Source: Limnanthes douglasii subsp. nivea (lineage: Eukaryota > Streptophyta > Magnoliopsida > Brassicales > Limnanthaceae). From it: 64,000 nucleotides of DNA. The stretch covers positions 75,438,273-75,502,272 of the forward strand of contig JAUPFV010000003.1 of assembly GCA_036936605.1 (NCBI GenBank), written 5' to 3'. The notes beneath the pieces were generated by a model. That model was not told the origin of the DNA. It worked only from the letters and a program-made list of their open reading frames with translations, and did no database searches. How positions within the stretch are numbered: the stretch's first letter is position 1; each line of letters opens with the position of its first letter. Made by a program: the position numbers and the translations under genes. This document shows positions 20,930 through 32,918 of the stretch, piece by piece.

Positions 20930-21420
20930 GAAATGCAAAACTAGTGCTGATTGTTTCTACCTAAGTACGAAATGATAAATCAGGGTTAAATAAAAATTTG
21001 AGATGTGAAACCAGGATAAAATGAATTGTGAAATGCGAAACCTGTGTTAAATTAGATTTTTTTTTGCCTAAGTGCAATATATGAAAGCAAGGTTAAATAA
21101 AAATGCAAAATAATGGTAAAATAAAATGTGAAACTGGTGTTAAATGTGTTATTTTTTTCTATGCATGAAACACAAAATCATGGTTAAAATAAAATGTGAA
21201 ATGCAAAAATGATGGTAAAATGATATATGAGATGTGAAACGAGTATTAAATTGAAAAAGAAAAGTGTTTAAGTGCGAAATAAGATTATAATGAAAATAAA
21301 ATATACAAAACCAAGATACAATGAAATGAAAGATATAAAATAAGTGTTAAATTAATATATTTTTGTCTAAGTGCGAAATGTGCAACCATAAACAAAAATG
21401 TAAAATACAGTTCCATGACT
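20930..21420 (+). repeat. Degenerate tandem repeat, period about 100 bp, about five units
   Basis: A CTAAGTGCGAAAT-like motif recurs at 20961, 21068, 21159 (diverged), 21267 and 21367 (spacing 107, 91, 108, 100 bp). Each is followed by runs of GGTTAAAATAAAATGTGAAA-like sub-repeats of about 25-30 bp. Confidence 0.6.
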
Positions 21421-21764
21421 AACTGGGCTTCTGATTGTTTTTTAAATTATCGAAAAAAATATCTTTCACGGATCTAGTTTTATATGTCTTAAAAAATTAG
21501 GACTAATGAGAATTTTAGATTTTTTCGAGTTACGATTTGAAAAATACAAACTTTGAAAAGATTAAATCATAGATAAAAAATATGGAGACAGAAAGTACAT
21601 GTGTTTGATGCTCTTGTATAGCTTATGGTGTTTTTGGTGAAACATGTGGCCCATATTTGTAACTTGATTTTATGAAATAGTAGATCATAATTGAATTTTA
21701 AATTGGATTTTACATGATACGGATCCTTATAACTATCATATATTTTGATAGATTTCAACAGTAA

Positions 21765-22040
21765 ATAATCCATTGACTATCCACCTTCTACGCATATAGT
21801 ATCTCGACTAAAAATCGTATAGTGATAGTCCATTGACTATCTATTTTCTAGACATATAGTCATTCGACTAAAAATTATCTTATCTTCATCCATTGACTAT
21901 CCATTTTCGATGAAGTTAGTCCTTGGATTAATTGACTAACTTTATCGGAAAATGGATAGTCAAATGACTAACTTTTTCGAAAATTATCAATTAAGAGAAT
22001 AACTTGGTCGAAAATGGATAGTCAACATCCACGAAAATAA
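21765..22040. mobile_element. Foldback MITE-like element
   Basis: TCCATTGACTATCCATTTTC near 21890 is mirrored by GAAAATGGATAGTCAA near 21945, and further TAGTC / GACTA blocks flank both arms. Motif style resembles the foldback at 8078-8435. No coding capacity; ends not resolved. Confidence 0.5.
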
Positions 22041-22512
22041 TTTTATCAACATAAATTTTAATTTAAAAATTATATATCTAATAGTATATTTCCAATTGAC
22101 TAAATGATTATGTATGGTTCAAACCTATTATTATTATTTATCTTATCATTATATCAAGCCTATTGTCTAGTTTTATTATTATTTTTAAAATCAACATTTA
22201 TATTTCATACTTAAATTTCATACTAGCTGCTTCCACCAGCAGATCCAAGACTAATATTTAGGATAGACCGGAAATATAAAATATAAACTTAAAATATCTT
22301 TTTATACTATCAATGGTATCCATTTACTTTTAAAATATAAAATATTACAAATAAGTTTATATCAGAAAGTCAACATCTATACCATCCATTTCTTTTTCAA
22401 GTATAAAGTATAAATATTACTAACAAATAAACATAAAAGTGTTAGTAGTACAAAAAAATTGACAGATATAAAATTTTACATTGTATATCTTTCTCCTATC
22501 TAAAGAGTGATT

Positions 22513-22524
22513 TGGTATCAGAGC
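22513..22524 (+). other. Ty1/copia-type primer-binding motif
   Basis: TGGTATCAGAGC is the standard initiator-Met-tRNA primer site of plant copia elements. It is followed closely by an ATG (22539), but I could not recognise a gag or an LTR end, so it may mark a badly decayed copia leader or be chance. Confidence 0.4.
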
Positions 22525-23794
22525 TGAAAGGCATATGCCATGGCTGATAAAGTAAGCTACTTAAGTTACTATTCATACAACATAAATTATAAAACCACAT
22601 CATTATTAATGAAAACAAATTTTCACAAGATACCTTCACACTAGTTGTGGATAAAACATAAACACAAACCATTAGTTAAAATTGAGGTCTTACTGGATTC
22701 AGAAAGACTGGAAATAGCCTTATGACTATGCTATAAAAAATTGATAGAAAAATCCTTGTCAAAACAATTTTAGAAAACTCTGGTTGAAAGAGGTCGTGCA
22801 TGTCATATGAAAGGAGAGAAATATAAGATTTTAAAAGTTATACTATTATTCTACAGTAAAACTTCATGAGATAATTATGAGACGAGCTTTTTCCACACAT
22901 ATTTGTCTATATTTGCTTCAAATACCTTATTTTTTTAACACATTTAGTTGTAATACATTATGTATGCCATTTTCCATTAAGTTTGTTGCATAAAATGAAG
23001 TGAAGATTTATGATTTTGCGTAAATGAATATTTGAAGAATTTTTTGATTTGTTTCTTAACCACTAGTTTATGATTGTTTGTCACGTTATACTAAATATAA
23101 CTACATTGTTAGATCTATCATTTTGTGTGTGTGGCATGTCAAGATCCAACATAAAAAAAAAAAATCAGAAAATAGAATGAACTGAAGCCATACTCAAACT
23201 AATGCTTCTTTGAGAGTTGATACAACCTAATAAAATGTTCTACCTTTGCAAAAGGCCTTGATAGTCAAAAAAGTTACATAGGTTTAAATGCTTTTATTTG
23301 AAAGATACCAAAATATTGTAGCATCAAATACCATGACATGCTGACTATATATTATATGAATAATTGGTCATTGTTTGGCTGAACATAACTATGAAAATGG
23401 TGACACCTGAGAAAACTACTCAAATCATGAATAAGAGCACCTTCAAAGGTCTTTGGGATGTTGAAAATGGTATATCAAATGCACATACAAGACCAAAATT
23501 AACTTATTACCACAAGTCAAAGTTCAAAATAAATAAATAAATGAAGCTTAAAAATGGTTAAGTCTCTCAATCTAATAAAGAGTTTTTGTAGACAAATTTT
23601 TGCCAACAAAGAGTCCAATCTTTATACCAGAAGTAAAAACTTAAATACTCTCAAAATTGGACGTTGAACACACACTTATTATGTTTCAATTGAAAGAATA
23701 ATAAGTTACTCAATAGACGTAGCTCTAAATTATCGTGCTCACATTTGAGAATGAGTTAAACTAGTTATGAGTATGTCACTCCCTCTTATAGCAT

Positions 23795-25369
23795 CAATTT
23801 TAATGGTAATCATTCTGACTTCTTTCCGGGGAGAAAATGGCTCAGATATTGAGATCCTCTCTCGTTTTTCCTCAATATTCTCGTCATGCAAGTCTTTTCT
23901 GACATCCTAAGGGAAAAGATCAACAGTCGTAAATTTGTATTCCATTGGAAGTGTCAGAATCTCAAAACTGTTAATATTGCGGATGATTTGATAATTTTCT
24001 GCCATGGCAATATCAACTCCCTCATTCTCATCAAAAAAGCTTCACCGATTTTTTTATGTTCTCGGGGCTTCAAGTTAGTCCTGATAAGAGTCATCTTTTC
24101 CCATCTGCGATCAAACTCACTCTCAAGTTTGATCTCATCAACCCCTTAGGGTTTAAGGTTGGCTCTCTCCCAGTCAAATATTTAGAAGTTCCTCTACTTA
24201 CTAGCTGACTATCACATACCAATTATCGACCCACTCTTCATAAAACTACCACTAGTATTAGCTCTTGGACCTCCAAATACATTTCTTATGGTGGTCGTCT
24301 TCAGCTCATTAAGTCTATCCTCTTCGTTGGACAAGTTTAATGGTCTTTCATGTTCATCCTCCCTTCAAAAATTCTCAAATAACTCTCCTAAAACCACTGT
24401 CGCTTCCTCTGTCTGGCCATGAGATGAAAATATGGAAGGCTAAATGGCTTGGTCTTCTGTAATTGTGCCCACGTTGGAGGGTGGCCTTTGGGATTCTATA
24501 ACCAAAAACATACAATTAGGTGACCGTCCTTAAAAATCTTTGGTCTATTATTAAAAATAATTACAATTCTATCTGATGTGTTTAGATGAAACTGAAAAAA
24601 TTAAAAACATTAATTTATGGGACATCAACCTTGGCTCCTCACATTCCTGGAATTGAAGAAAAAATTATCCCATAGGCCTTTGGCTAATAATTTTTAAGGG
24701 TGGCAATCGGTAATGGTAAGAATACCTATTTCTGGTTTGATCCTTGGTTGCTTACTACCTCCTTTGTTTCTCACTACGGGAAAACTATCATCTACGATTC
24801 AAGGTTGGATAAAAACCTTAATGTCTCTGACTTTATCTCCGGTGGGCATTGGATCTGACCCTCTAACAAGAGATTCACAAGTGCTAGTAACATAAACAAT
24901 CTTCTGAAAATCCACAACATCATTCTCTCCCTTCCTCATCCAAGTATTTTCCTCGATGACATCCATTACTGGACGACTAAGGATGGATTTCCAAGGAAAT
25001 CTACAACACCATCCATTCGTCCGTCCCCTATGTCGGATGAGCGGGGTTAGTATGACATAAATTTAATATTTATTGTCATTCTTTTATCCTCTACCTTGCC
25101 ATCCATGGTAAGCTAACCACCCGTGACAAGCTTCTAACTTGGGGTATTAATACTCTTTCTACCTGCGTTATCTGCAATTCCACCGATAAAACTATCAATC
25201 ACATTCTCTTTTATTGTAGTTTATCCCGGAATCCATGGGAGTTTGCAAGTTTTAGCTTTGGATCCCTTACCATAATAACTAGAATTGGATCTTTTGGCTC
25301 CTCGAGGCTTCCAATTGCCCCCCTCCCCCGCATCTAGCTCTCTCTATCTATGGCGGGCTTTCTTTGATG

Positions 25370-25408
<39 letters not shown>

Positions 25409-25770
25409 TATTGGGGGTAAAAAAATGGAATCTTTGGCCCACCTCCGAGTATGGCCTCAGTTGTCTCGTATTGTATGCTAGCTGATCACCATTTTGGATT
25501 TTTCGGAACTAAGATTTTCTGGCCTATCCATTCTCCACATCCATTAACTTAATTTTGTTTACATTTGGTTTCTTTTAAAGAGTGCAGATGGCTTCTTCAT
25601 GCTAGTCTGTGTTTGGTATTCTGCTTACTCTTGCACTTCTTCATAACTATAAAATTTTTCCGTTTTGATATTTTTCTACCACTTGTTAGTCTCTCCTATT
25701 TTGTTTAGACTGTTGGCATGTCACGACCTGTTTATTTCTATCTTGTTTTCTTTATGAACCTAACATCAAC
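23795..25770 (+). pseudogene. L1-type LINE ORF2 fragment, copy 2 (RT domain to 3' end)
   Basis: 5'-truncated LINE starting inside the RT domain: FFPGRKWLRY-like motif (23826 on), VMQVFSDIL, then IADDLIIFCHGN, which is the RT catalytic ADD box (near 23975). Then the SWTSKYISYGGRLQLIKSIL stretch (24265 on), FWFDPWL (24733), HYWTTKDGFP (24965) and the zinc-binding segment with WGINTLSTCVICNSTDKTIN (25144 on). Many frameshifts. Includes a (TA)n tract at 25371-25406. Covers the site into which A inserted in copy 1. Confidence 0.83.
25371..25406. repeat. (TA)n microsatellite, copy 2
   Basis: About 18 TA units; paralogue of the tract at 7853-7886. Confidence 0.95.
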
Positions 25771-25912
25771 CCTCATAGTATTCTTTAGGTATATATACGA
25801 ATATCTTTGGCTTATTTAATAATTTTTTAAAATATGGTTTACTATTTGTTTTCTGTAATTTATTTGATATTATTATTTGAATTTATGATATTTGTGTATA
25901 GGTTTTGAAAAG

Positions 25913-26181
25913 TAATTCGGTCATGGACTATCGATTTTAGTGACATATAGTCCATGGACTATCCATTTTGGATAAAGTTAGTCCCATAGATTTGTTGATT
26001 AATGTAAAACTGTCACGTGGCACCATACTTAACAGAAAGTTGTATCGCCAACGATCCATCGACTTATCGATATTTGAACTTCGACCTAAAATCGAAGGAC
26101 CATTGGTGATACAAGTATCCGTTGAATTTTAAAAATTCAAAAACTATATACTACGAAAATCGATAGTCCCTAAATGAATTA
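25913..26181. mobile_element. Foldback MITE-like element, copy 2, with internal deletion
   Basis: Keeps both termini of the element at 8078-8435 but lacks about 90 bp, including the segment with the second CACGTG and the GGACTAACTTTATCC arm. Confidence 0.6.
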
Positions 26182-26550
26182 AGGGCCAAAGCCTTTTCGA
26201 ATATATAATATTAACTTTAAAACAAAAATGTCCATAAATATTTTAGATATAGAGATATTAAATGTAAGTAATTATTTTTACTGTAGAAGCTAGGCATTAT
26301 TGAATACAATTCTTTCTATAAATTGCAAAATACAGTACGTATCTATTTGCTGTCCTTGTAACGTCATTGCTTACGCATGAACAAAAGTCATACTATTATC
26401 ATTTGACAGTCCCGGTAATCCTACTTTCACGACACGAGGAGACTAGTTTTTATGTCGTGATTCGTCAAAAAAATAGTAGTACTATTGAAAGTGTGCGTAG
26501 CCTGACTTTGACAGTCAACCGTAGAAAACAAAACTTTGCCATTCTTTTAT

Positions 26551-27885
26551 GGGTTATGCTAACCGGGCACCGGTTAGCAAGCATTTAATATTTTTGTTTT
26601 CGGTGAAAATCAACTACTTCCTCTGCTTCACAATCTGAGACGTTTAATTTTGTTTCACCAATATTAAGAAGATCAATAATTACTTTGAAAAAATAAACAA
26701 TAATAAATTTGATTGGTGGGATGAAAAGTTTCTGCAATCAATTAAAAATTCTATTGGTGAAAAGTTGAAAAGACTACCTTAAAAAAAAGGAAACGACAAT
26801 TAATATGAGACAAATTGTTTTTCTTAAAACGTCTAATATTATGAGACGGAGGGAGTACCATTTACTAATGGGAGAGATAAAATAATTTTGAAGACACTAC
26901 TGCCCTTTTTTCTTTTATTATACATAATAATTAATCTTAATTTAAAATATGGAATCCCCTCCACTTGATAAGGCAGTAATAATATAAGATATTAGAATAT
27001 TTTTATCCTTTTATTTCATACTATTTTTTAAAATAAAAATTATAAAAATTAATTATTTCGATTATGGCAATAAAAATCAATAGTTAAAATAATATATAAC
27101 TATTAAATAATATTTATAGATTTTATACTGTAAAAGTTATTTATTTTAAAACATTAAATGGAAATATAAAAACAAGTTTGAAAAATATTTTAAAATATCG
27201 TTCTTGAAATAAATGTTATTTTTTTTTAAATTCTTAATCAAAAGCCGATTTCAAATAATTTTAAAATTTATTTTTAATTATATATTATAAAAATTCATTT
27301 TAATTTTCAAATTTCCAAACAAATTAATTTTTTTAGACGAGCTTTTTACTTAAAAAGTTGAAAGTTCATTAACTATATTTTTTTATTTGAAATTAATTTT
27401 AGTAAGTAAGTGAGTTTTGTTTGTAAAATGTAAAGTTAAAAGTGTTTTTTTAATATTTTTTTTTAATGTTTTTTAAAACAAACAAAACCTACTTATATAA
27501 AAAGAAAATCAAATGATAATATAATTGTAATTATCAAAATTAGATAGTCAAAAGGTTTTAAAAAATTAATTTGCTAATGCTAATAATTTTAATTTACTAT
27601 AGTTAAAAATAACAGTAAAATATTGATATTTTTATTTTTATTATAGTATAACTTTACTTAATTAACTAATATAATAATTTAAAAATTATTAATTATCATA
27701 TATTTAATTAAGATAAATTATAAGCGAAGATAGAATAGAAAAAAGGGCAGCAGTGTCTTCAAAATTGTTTTATCTCTCCCATTAATAAAATTTCCCATTA
27801 TTAATAAAAGGTAGTTGATTTTCACCCAAAACAAGAGTATTAAATGCTTGCTAACCGGTGTCCATGGCACTGGTTAGCATAACCC
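26551..27885. mobile_element. Non-autonomous Mutator-like (MULE) TIR element
   Basis: Flanked by a perfect 9-bp duplication TTCTTTTAT (26542-26550 and 27886-27894), the hallmark of Mutator-type insertion. Terminal inverted repeats begin GGGTTATGCTAACC and stay alignable for about 150 bp, through GGTGAAAATCAACTA and GAAGACACTACTGCCC. 1335 bp in total, very AT-rich inside, no transposase seen. Copy 1 has the uninterrupted target at about 8791-8800 (TTCTTTTAG), so the insertion is younger than the duplication. Confidence 0.9.
26617..26855. mobile_element. Stowaway-type MITE nested in the MULE left arm
   Basis: 239 bp with ends CTTCCTCTGCTTCACAAT and, on the other strand, CTCCCTCCGTCTCATAAT, the usual Stowaway terminus. 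Flanked by TA (26615-26616 and 26856-26857). Removing it with one TA restores the MULE arm so that it matches the opposite arm across CAACTACC. Confidence 0.87.
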
Positions 27886-28264
27886 TTCTTTTATTATCTT
27901 TTGTGACATTTATTTTCTTTGTTGCATAATAACGTGAAACTATCCATATTTAGGTTTTTTATAATAAAAATAATAATCATAAGATACGATAAGTGGATAT
28001 TAAACACATATAAAATCGATATTTCAACCACAAAATAAATAATATGCATAAGCTCTATTGTAAATAACAATGATATTTTATTACGAATAGATTTTGGGTT
28101 ATTAACTATGATTATATATAAATTTTATATATTTTAAGAGAACGGTGAATAGTTTAATGTTATATTAATTAGTTTTGTAAATATTTTTTATTTTATTTTA
28201 TTTATTCAGTATTCTAGATAGATATAATGTTTTTTAGTGTTTTAAGTAACCCGAACATCATTAG

Positions 28265-28441
28265 TCACCTACCTCAGTTTCCTTAACATTTGCATGCTAC
28301 AAGCTTATGTTACTATTCGGGAATCGAAATTTGGGCATCTCTATTTTTGCTCTAGAATTTTAATTACTGTAAGGTGAGGGGTATACCCCAAAACTATGTA
28401 TGAATTCTAATTAATTTAAGCTTTCATTTCACAAAAAAAAA
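28265..28441 (+). mobile_element. 177-bp poly(A)-tailed retroposon (SINE or truncated LINE)
   Basis: Absent at the matching site in copy 1. Ends in a run of ten A. Flanked by a 10-bp duplication, ACATCATTAG (28255-28264) and ACACCATTAG (28442-28451), with one mismatch. No tRNA-like head was recognised, so a 5'-truncated LINE is as likely as a SINE. Confidence 0.7.
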
Positions 28442-28448
28442 ACACCAT

Positions 28449-31185
28449 TAGTGGCGTCGTATGCGGGAAATATAATGTTATCCGAATATTGTCTTTTCAA
28501 AACCAACTACAGAAATTGCAAACTATTAATACGTCAATTCCGAGCTATGGTAGACTATAATGAGGTCGAGACACATCAAACATTATGAAGCGTTTTCAAT
28601 CCGATCTCTTTTTAGTCACAACTCAAAGAACTATGTCACGCTCATGCATATGAGATAATTAATCTTCGGAGTCTAATGAAAAACATGAGGGTCTGAAGCT
28701 AAAGTACGATGTCATAAAAATTAACGTTGGCGTTAATTTTATGGAGGTCTATGATGGGATTATTAATTACTCTAGAGTTTCTAAACCAACCAAAGTAAAG
28801 GAACCTATAAAACAGGGCATTAGGCCCGATATCAACGCAAATCTGCCTCCTCATCATGTGAAAGGTCCATTGGCATGAGACGAGATTCAGAGTCCCGAAT
28901 AAAATGTGTCACCAGAGCTCACACTCTAGGAACCATTGTCAAACTAGGATTCGAAACTACCAGGTCCGAGCCCTTATCTAAAGGTTCAAGGTTGAGCATC
29001 ACCATGCCCAAGCGTCTAAAGAACCGCCTTAAGTCTGACCTCTCGAGGTAGTTCAGTAGCTTTCTCTGAATAACAACAACTCTGAGCTTGTGCAACAACC
29101 TATTCCTTAATATGGGTCGTAGCCTATACACCAACCTGTAACTTTCCTTGTCGGTGTTGTATCCAGTTTAAGGAGTATCGTTGGGATATGACATTTCCAA
29201 CCGTATCCTATGGCCAGTATCATTACTACCAGAATCCTTATATTCAATACCCTTATAATTACCATGAGAATCATCAAAGGCTCTAATCAATTATTAGAAT
29301 GACTTTAATGAGGTTACTTTTATTTTCAAAGGCATACATGTCGAGGTCTTATTTAGAACTTTATATTTTGGAAAACAACTTACCCCACAAGTTTAACCGG
29401 TATAAGATGGATAAATATGATGGATACGAATACCCCAAACACCATATTGAACATTTCTGAAATATAATACTTAACTTCGCCAATAATGACCGACTAGTTT
29501 GCAGGGCTTTCTTCATGACTTTAAGAGTGAATAACTTAACATGGTTCAATAAATTATCACCCTGACCATTCTGAATTTTTCAAGCATTATCGTATATGTC
29601 TAGAGATCGTTTTATCATAAGTAAGGTCATAAATAAGAACGTGGGCTACACTATGCATTGCAAGCAGAAGTGAAATAAGAGTAGGATGGATTATACTCAA
29701 TGTTTTATTGAAATAGAGAATAAAATAAAGATTTCCAGAAGGTCGTGGCATGTGCCTTATTCAAACAAAATATTCTCTTGATCTTACTGGTAGTAAATAT
29801 AATGAAAAAGAAGAGTTCGACCTTTAGAGTCATGTTAGCTTGAGTTTATTCACGTATCAAGGTAAAAGAGAAAATATACTTAAGGGTTATGATGTATCCT
29901 ACCTCAATATAAAAAATAATACCCTACCATCTACTTTCTGCTTATTCCCAACAATCATATCAACCTCGGCCAATTACCCAAATAAGTCCAGCCACGCTTC
30001 TGACCATGCCTAGGCTTTCTGGACATGAGCAAGGTACTACATCAGCAAGAGTTTGGTCCGATTACAATGGGGAATGAGATGTATATACACCAAACATGAG
30101 GAATAACTATGTTAAGAACAAAATGATGAACATCTCACCGAGAGCGTAGCGACAATCTATAATAAATCTAAACGTTTCATGCCCTTTTGGCAGACTCTGC
30201 TAGTGATCGCTCTAAGGGAACATAAATATCAACAAATTTTGTAAGTACCATAATGATGTTGGTCATTTAATAAGAGAGTTCAGGATCTAACAGATGATAT
30301 CTAGACCCTTATTGTAGATTGAAAATTGATTTTTAGGAACATGGTTATAACATATCAAAGGAAAATCAAGTCTAAAACCAAACAACCCAAGTCACAAATG
30401 ATAACAGAGGCTCCAGTAATTCAACCACAAGAAGAACGGACCAACCTAAATCTAGAACAAAAGATATTAAAATAAAGGCTCTAGTAGTCCAACCACAAAA
30501 AGAACTAACCATGACGAATATTAATATTCATGTGATCGGGGACAAAGATCAAGAAGATGGTTACTTGGATATTGATCACAACTAAGATATAGTCATGAAT
30601 ATAGCTGACGGAGATTCATTGTTAGGAATCACTAACTTATTAAGAAAAAGACCAGTTATGAGCTTGAGTTCCAATATCAAAGACATAACTACACTCACAT
30701 AAACCGAATTTTTTACGCGCTAATGATTTTTATATATAATAATCTTCAAGGATAACCAGACCTCTTCAAGAAAATATGCTCATTACCGCTTGTATTCCCA
30801 AAATTGAGATAAGAAGAATGTTGGTCAACACTAAAAGTTTTGAAAACATAATATTAAAAAACAAACTTAACATGAAGAATCCTCTAGTTTACCAAAGGTT
30901 GGACATGAAAATGGTTAGCTATACAAGAAAAGATGCCAACCTTTTAGGAGAGATTGATGTCAATGTCTACCTGGGCAAAGGATACCATATTTAGTCTTGA
31001 AAAGAATGGGAAGTGGAAAATATGTGTAGACTTTACTAACTTAAATGATGTATGCCCCAAAAGCCCCTTCTTAGTCTTGAGGATAGACTCAACTTTGGGA
31101 GACTCAACTTCGGGAGACAAACTCTTATCATTCTAACGAGATCCAAAGGCATGGCATCTTATCAAAAACTTGTCAATAATTTTTT
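28449..31185 (+). pseudogene. Decayed PBS-gag-pro-RT of element H, copy 2
   Basis: Starts with the PBS-like motif TTAGTGGCGTCGTATGCGGG. The gag domain again shows FNRYKMDKYDGYEYPKHHIE (29393 on). The protease-like part (30776-30994) has RRMLVNTKS, and RT begins GKWKICVDFTNLNDVCPKSP (31011 on). Stops and frameshifts throughout. Ends at 31185 inside RT, where it joins the second half of E's antisense gene. Confidence 0.7.
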
Positions 31186-32845
31186 TTACCATTACAATAT
31201 GGGCAATGACTACAATATAGTGAATGAATTATTGGAGTCTGAAAAGCCTTGGACGACTCAATTCTTATACATTAGCGGTGCTTAGGAGAATGAGAGGAAT
31301 ATCAAGTCCACTGATAACCCAAGCCAACTGGTCAGTCACTGGAAGAGTTCGAGTAAGTCTACTCTTCAACTTTTTGTTTTGATTTCCTTATCTTATGATT
31401 ATATTTTGAACCATGTGTTACCAATTCCTAGTAATTTTTTCCAATATGTTCATAGAAAACTTGGAAGTAGGGAAATAAACATTCATTAAATTGAATGAGT
31501 GGGCTACAGAGCATTAGGGGCTTGAGTTCCACAGGACATTCAATTTAGGGAACATGATGAGGACTCACCTGTGGAACATCACTGGAAACAGGGACTTGAC
31601 ATGGGAACAACTAAAAACTCCTTCCTCGTTGGACGCTATTCTGAGGAAGATTGAGGCCAAAGATGGCAAACTCTATATATCGGCTAAACAAATGCCCTAG
31701 TCACTTAGATAAAATCAACAAGAAAAAAAAGAAAGTTGGGAAAAAGAAGGTTGAGTCAAGCCAAACTTAACGGATTTCTGAGGGTACCGATCCTAGAAAA
31801 TCCCAAAGGGATTAATGCTGTTTTATTAGAATCTGTAGCAGCTACTGTGGAAGGGGCGGTGGGGCAGAGCAGCAACCTTAGCCCAAGAAAAGGGTCATAA
31901 AAGAGGTCATAGAGAAGGTCAGCATGGGGCTAGAAAAAAAATAAGTCCGACCAAGAGGTTGAGAAGAAGAAGAAGACTGACTTTGGGTTAGAAATCATTC
32001 TTCGTCCTTCAGATGTTCCCTCACCCGTTCCAACTGAAGTTCCTCATGAAGCAGAAGTTCCCCAACAACAAAGTGACATCCCACCCGATCCTTCCTCACC
32101 AATTCTTCTAACGGCCGAACAACCTTTTGCTGTAGGAAAAATCATCTTGGATGAGTTTAGAGTTATGTATTTCAGTGATCTCGATAAATATGACTTCAAC
32201 TAGACCTCCCCTTAGACCCCTATGGCCAATGGTGTGACTTACAATGACAAATCATTCAAAATATCCAAAGATTATGACACTTTGAGTCATGCAGTTCTAG
32301 GCTACCTTAAGCCAATAATGGATTTGTAAAGGGAGGTCAGAGCTCATGCCCATGACATAAAACACTCTTGGCACCGAGAATCAGAACATGAACAACTTGC
32401 CCTCTTCCGAACACCAAAAAGTAGAATTTCTGCTTAAAGAGAAGGAAGAATAGAGTTCCAAACTGACCCAAGCTAGAACTGCTTATGAAGAGCCGAAGTT
32501 CAAGTATTCCGAATTGGAATCTACCACATCTACTGCGATCAAGCCTCTCAAAGAGAAACAGATTATCGATGCTAGCACTATCAAAACCCTATCCAAGGAC
32601 AGGGAAAAATTAGAAAGACTCCTTAAAGAAAAAGAGGATGAATTGGATTCTTTTCAGAAGAAGAAGAAAGAAGAATTGGATACCTCCATAGAAAGGTATG
32701 CTGCAAGGGTGGTGAATTCCATGGAACAAAGGGATGAGGGGGTCAAGTATGATATGGTTTTACTATTCCATCAGGCTTTCCCAAAGAAGAACTTAGGGCC
32801 CTTATGCAGTATTTGCCTGGAGAAGAGAAACAATGGTGAATTATC
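31186..32845 (+). pseudogene. Antisense accessory gene of E (second half)
   Basis: Exon 1 remainder 31186-31352 (FYHYNMGNDY to the WKSS motif), intron 31353-31431 (79 nt; GTAAGT donor, CCTAG acceptor), exon 2 from 31432. Exon 2 has the MRTHLWNITGNRDLTWEQL stretch, the lysine-rich part, then a Glu/Lys coiled coil (32514-32760) and LLFHQAFPKKN, and is cut off at GPL. Several stops, for example in SGA*ENE. Related to G's copy (49443-52190) and more distantly to A's. Confidence 0.8.
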
Positions 32846-32918
32846 CTAGAAGCACAAAAGGTTTCCATATCTTTGTTATCAAATTGTGGCCCATTGTCTA
32901 TGGTGATATGTTGGGGAA
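32846..32918 (-). pseudogene. Integrase fragment of E, left of G
   Basis: On the minus strand it encodes the integrase core around the second catalytic Asp: ITIDNGPQFDNKDMETFCAS. It is the direct continuation of the integrase interrupted at 52982, which shows G inserted into E's integrase. Confidence 0.85.

Larger units (their letters stand above)
19746..23794. other. AT-rich stretch, mostly unassigned
   Basis: No convincing coding region on either strand. It holds a ~100-bp degenerate tandem repeat (20930-21420), a foldback (21765-22040) and one copia-type primer site (22513-22524). Short open frames here have low-complexity, AT-driven composition. If the segmental-insertion model is right, its paralogue should lie left of element A, outside the window. 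Confidence 0.6.
24252..31185 (+). repeat. Segmental duplicate of 6797-11795 (copy 2)
   Basis: LINE 3' part, TA tract, foldback, H leader, H gag-pro-RT follow in the same order as at 6797-11795 with high identity. Differences: about 320 bp of LINE 3' sequence kept here, part of the foldback lost here, a Mutator-like element (26551-27885), a 177-bp retroposon (28265-28441) and about 170 bp of gag kept here. The match ends in RT after ..CTTGTCAATAA. Confidence 0.85.

Noticed and set aside
20930..21420. CRISPR-like array
   Set aside because: Repeats are degenerate, have no regular unique spacers, and the genome is a plant's.
19746..31185. A single large transposon inserted in E
   Set aside because: No terminal repeats or clean TSD; its content is a copy of neighbouring LINE and H sequence.
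31186..32845. Plus-strand coiled-coil ORF as an independent gene
   Set aside because: It matches exons 1-2 of the antisense gene with the intron in place and belongs to E.
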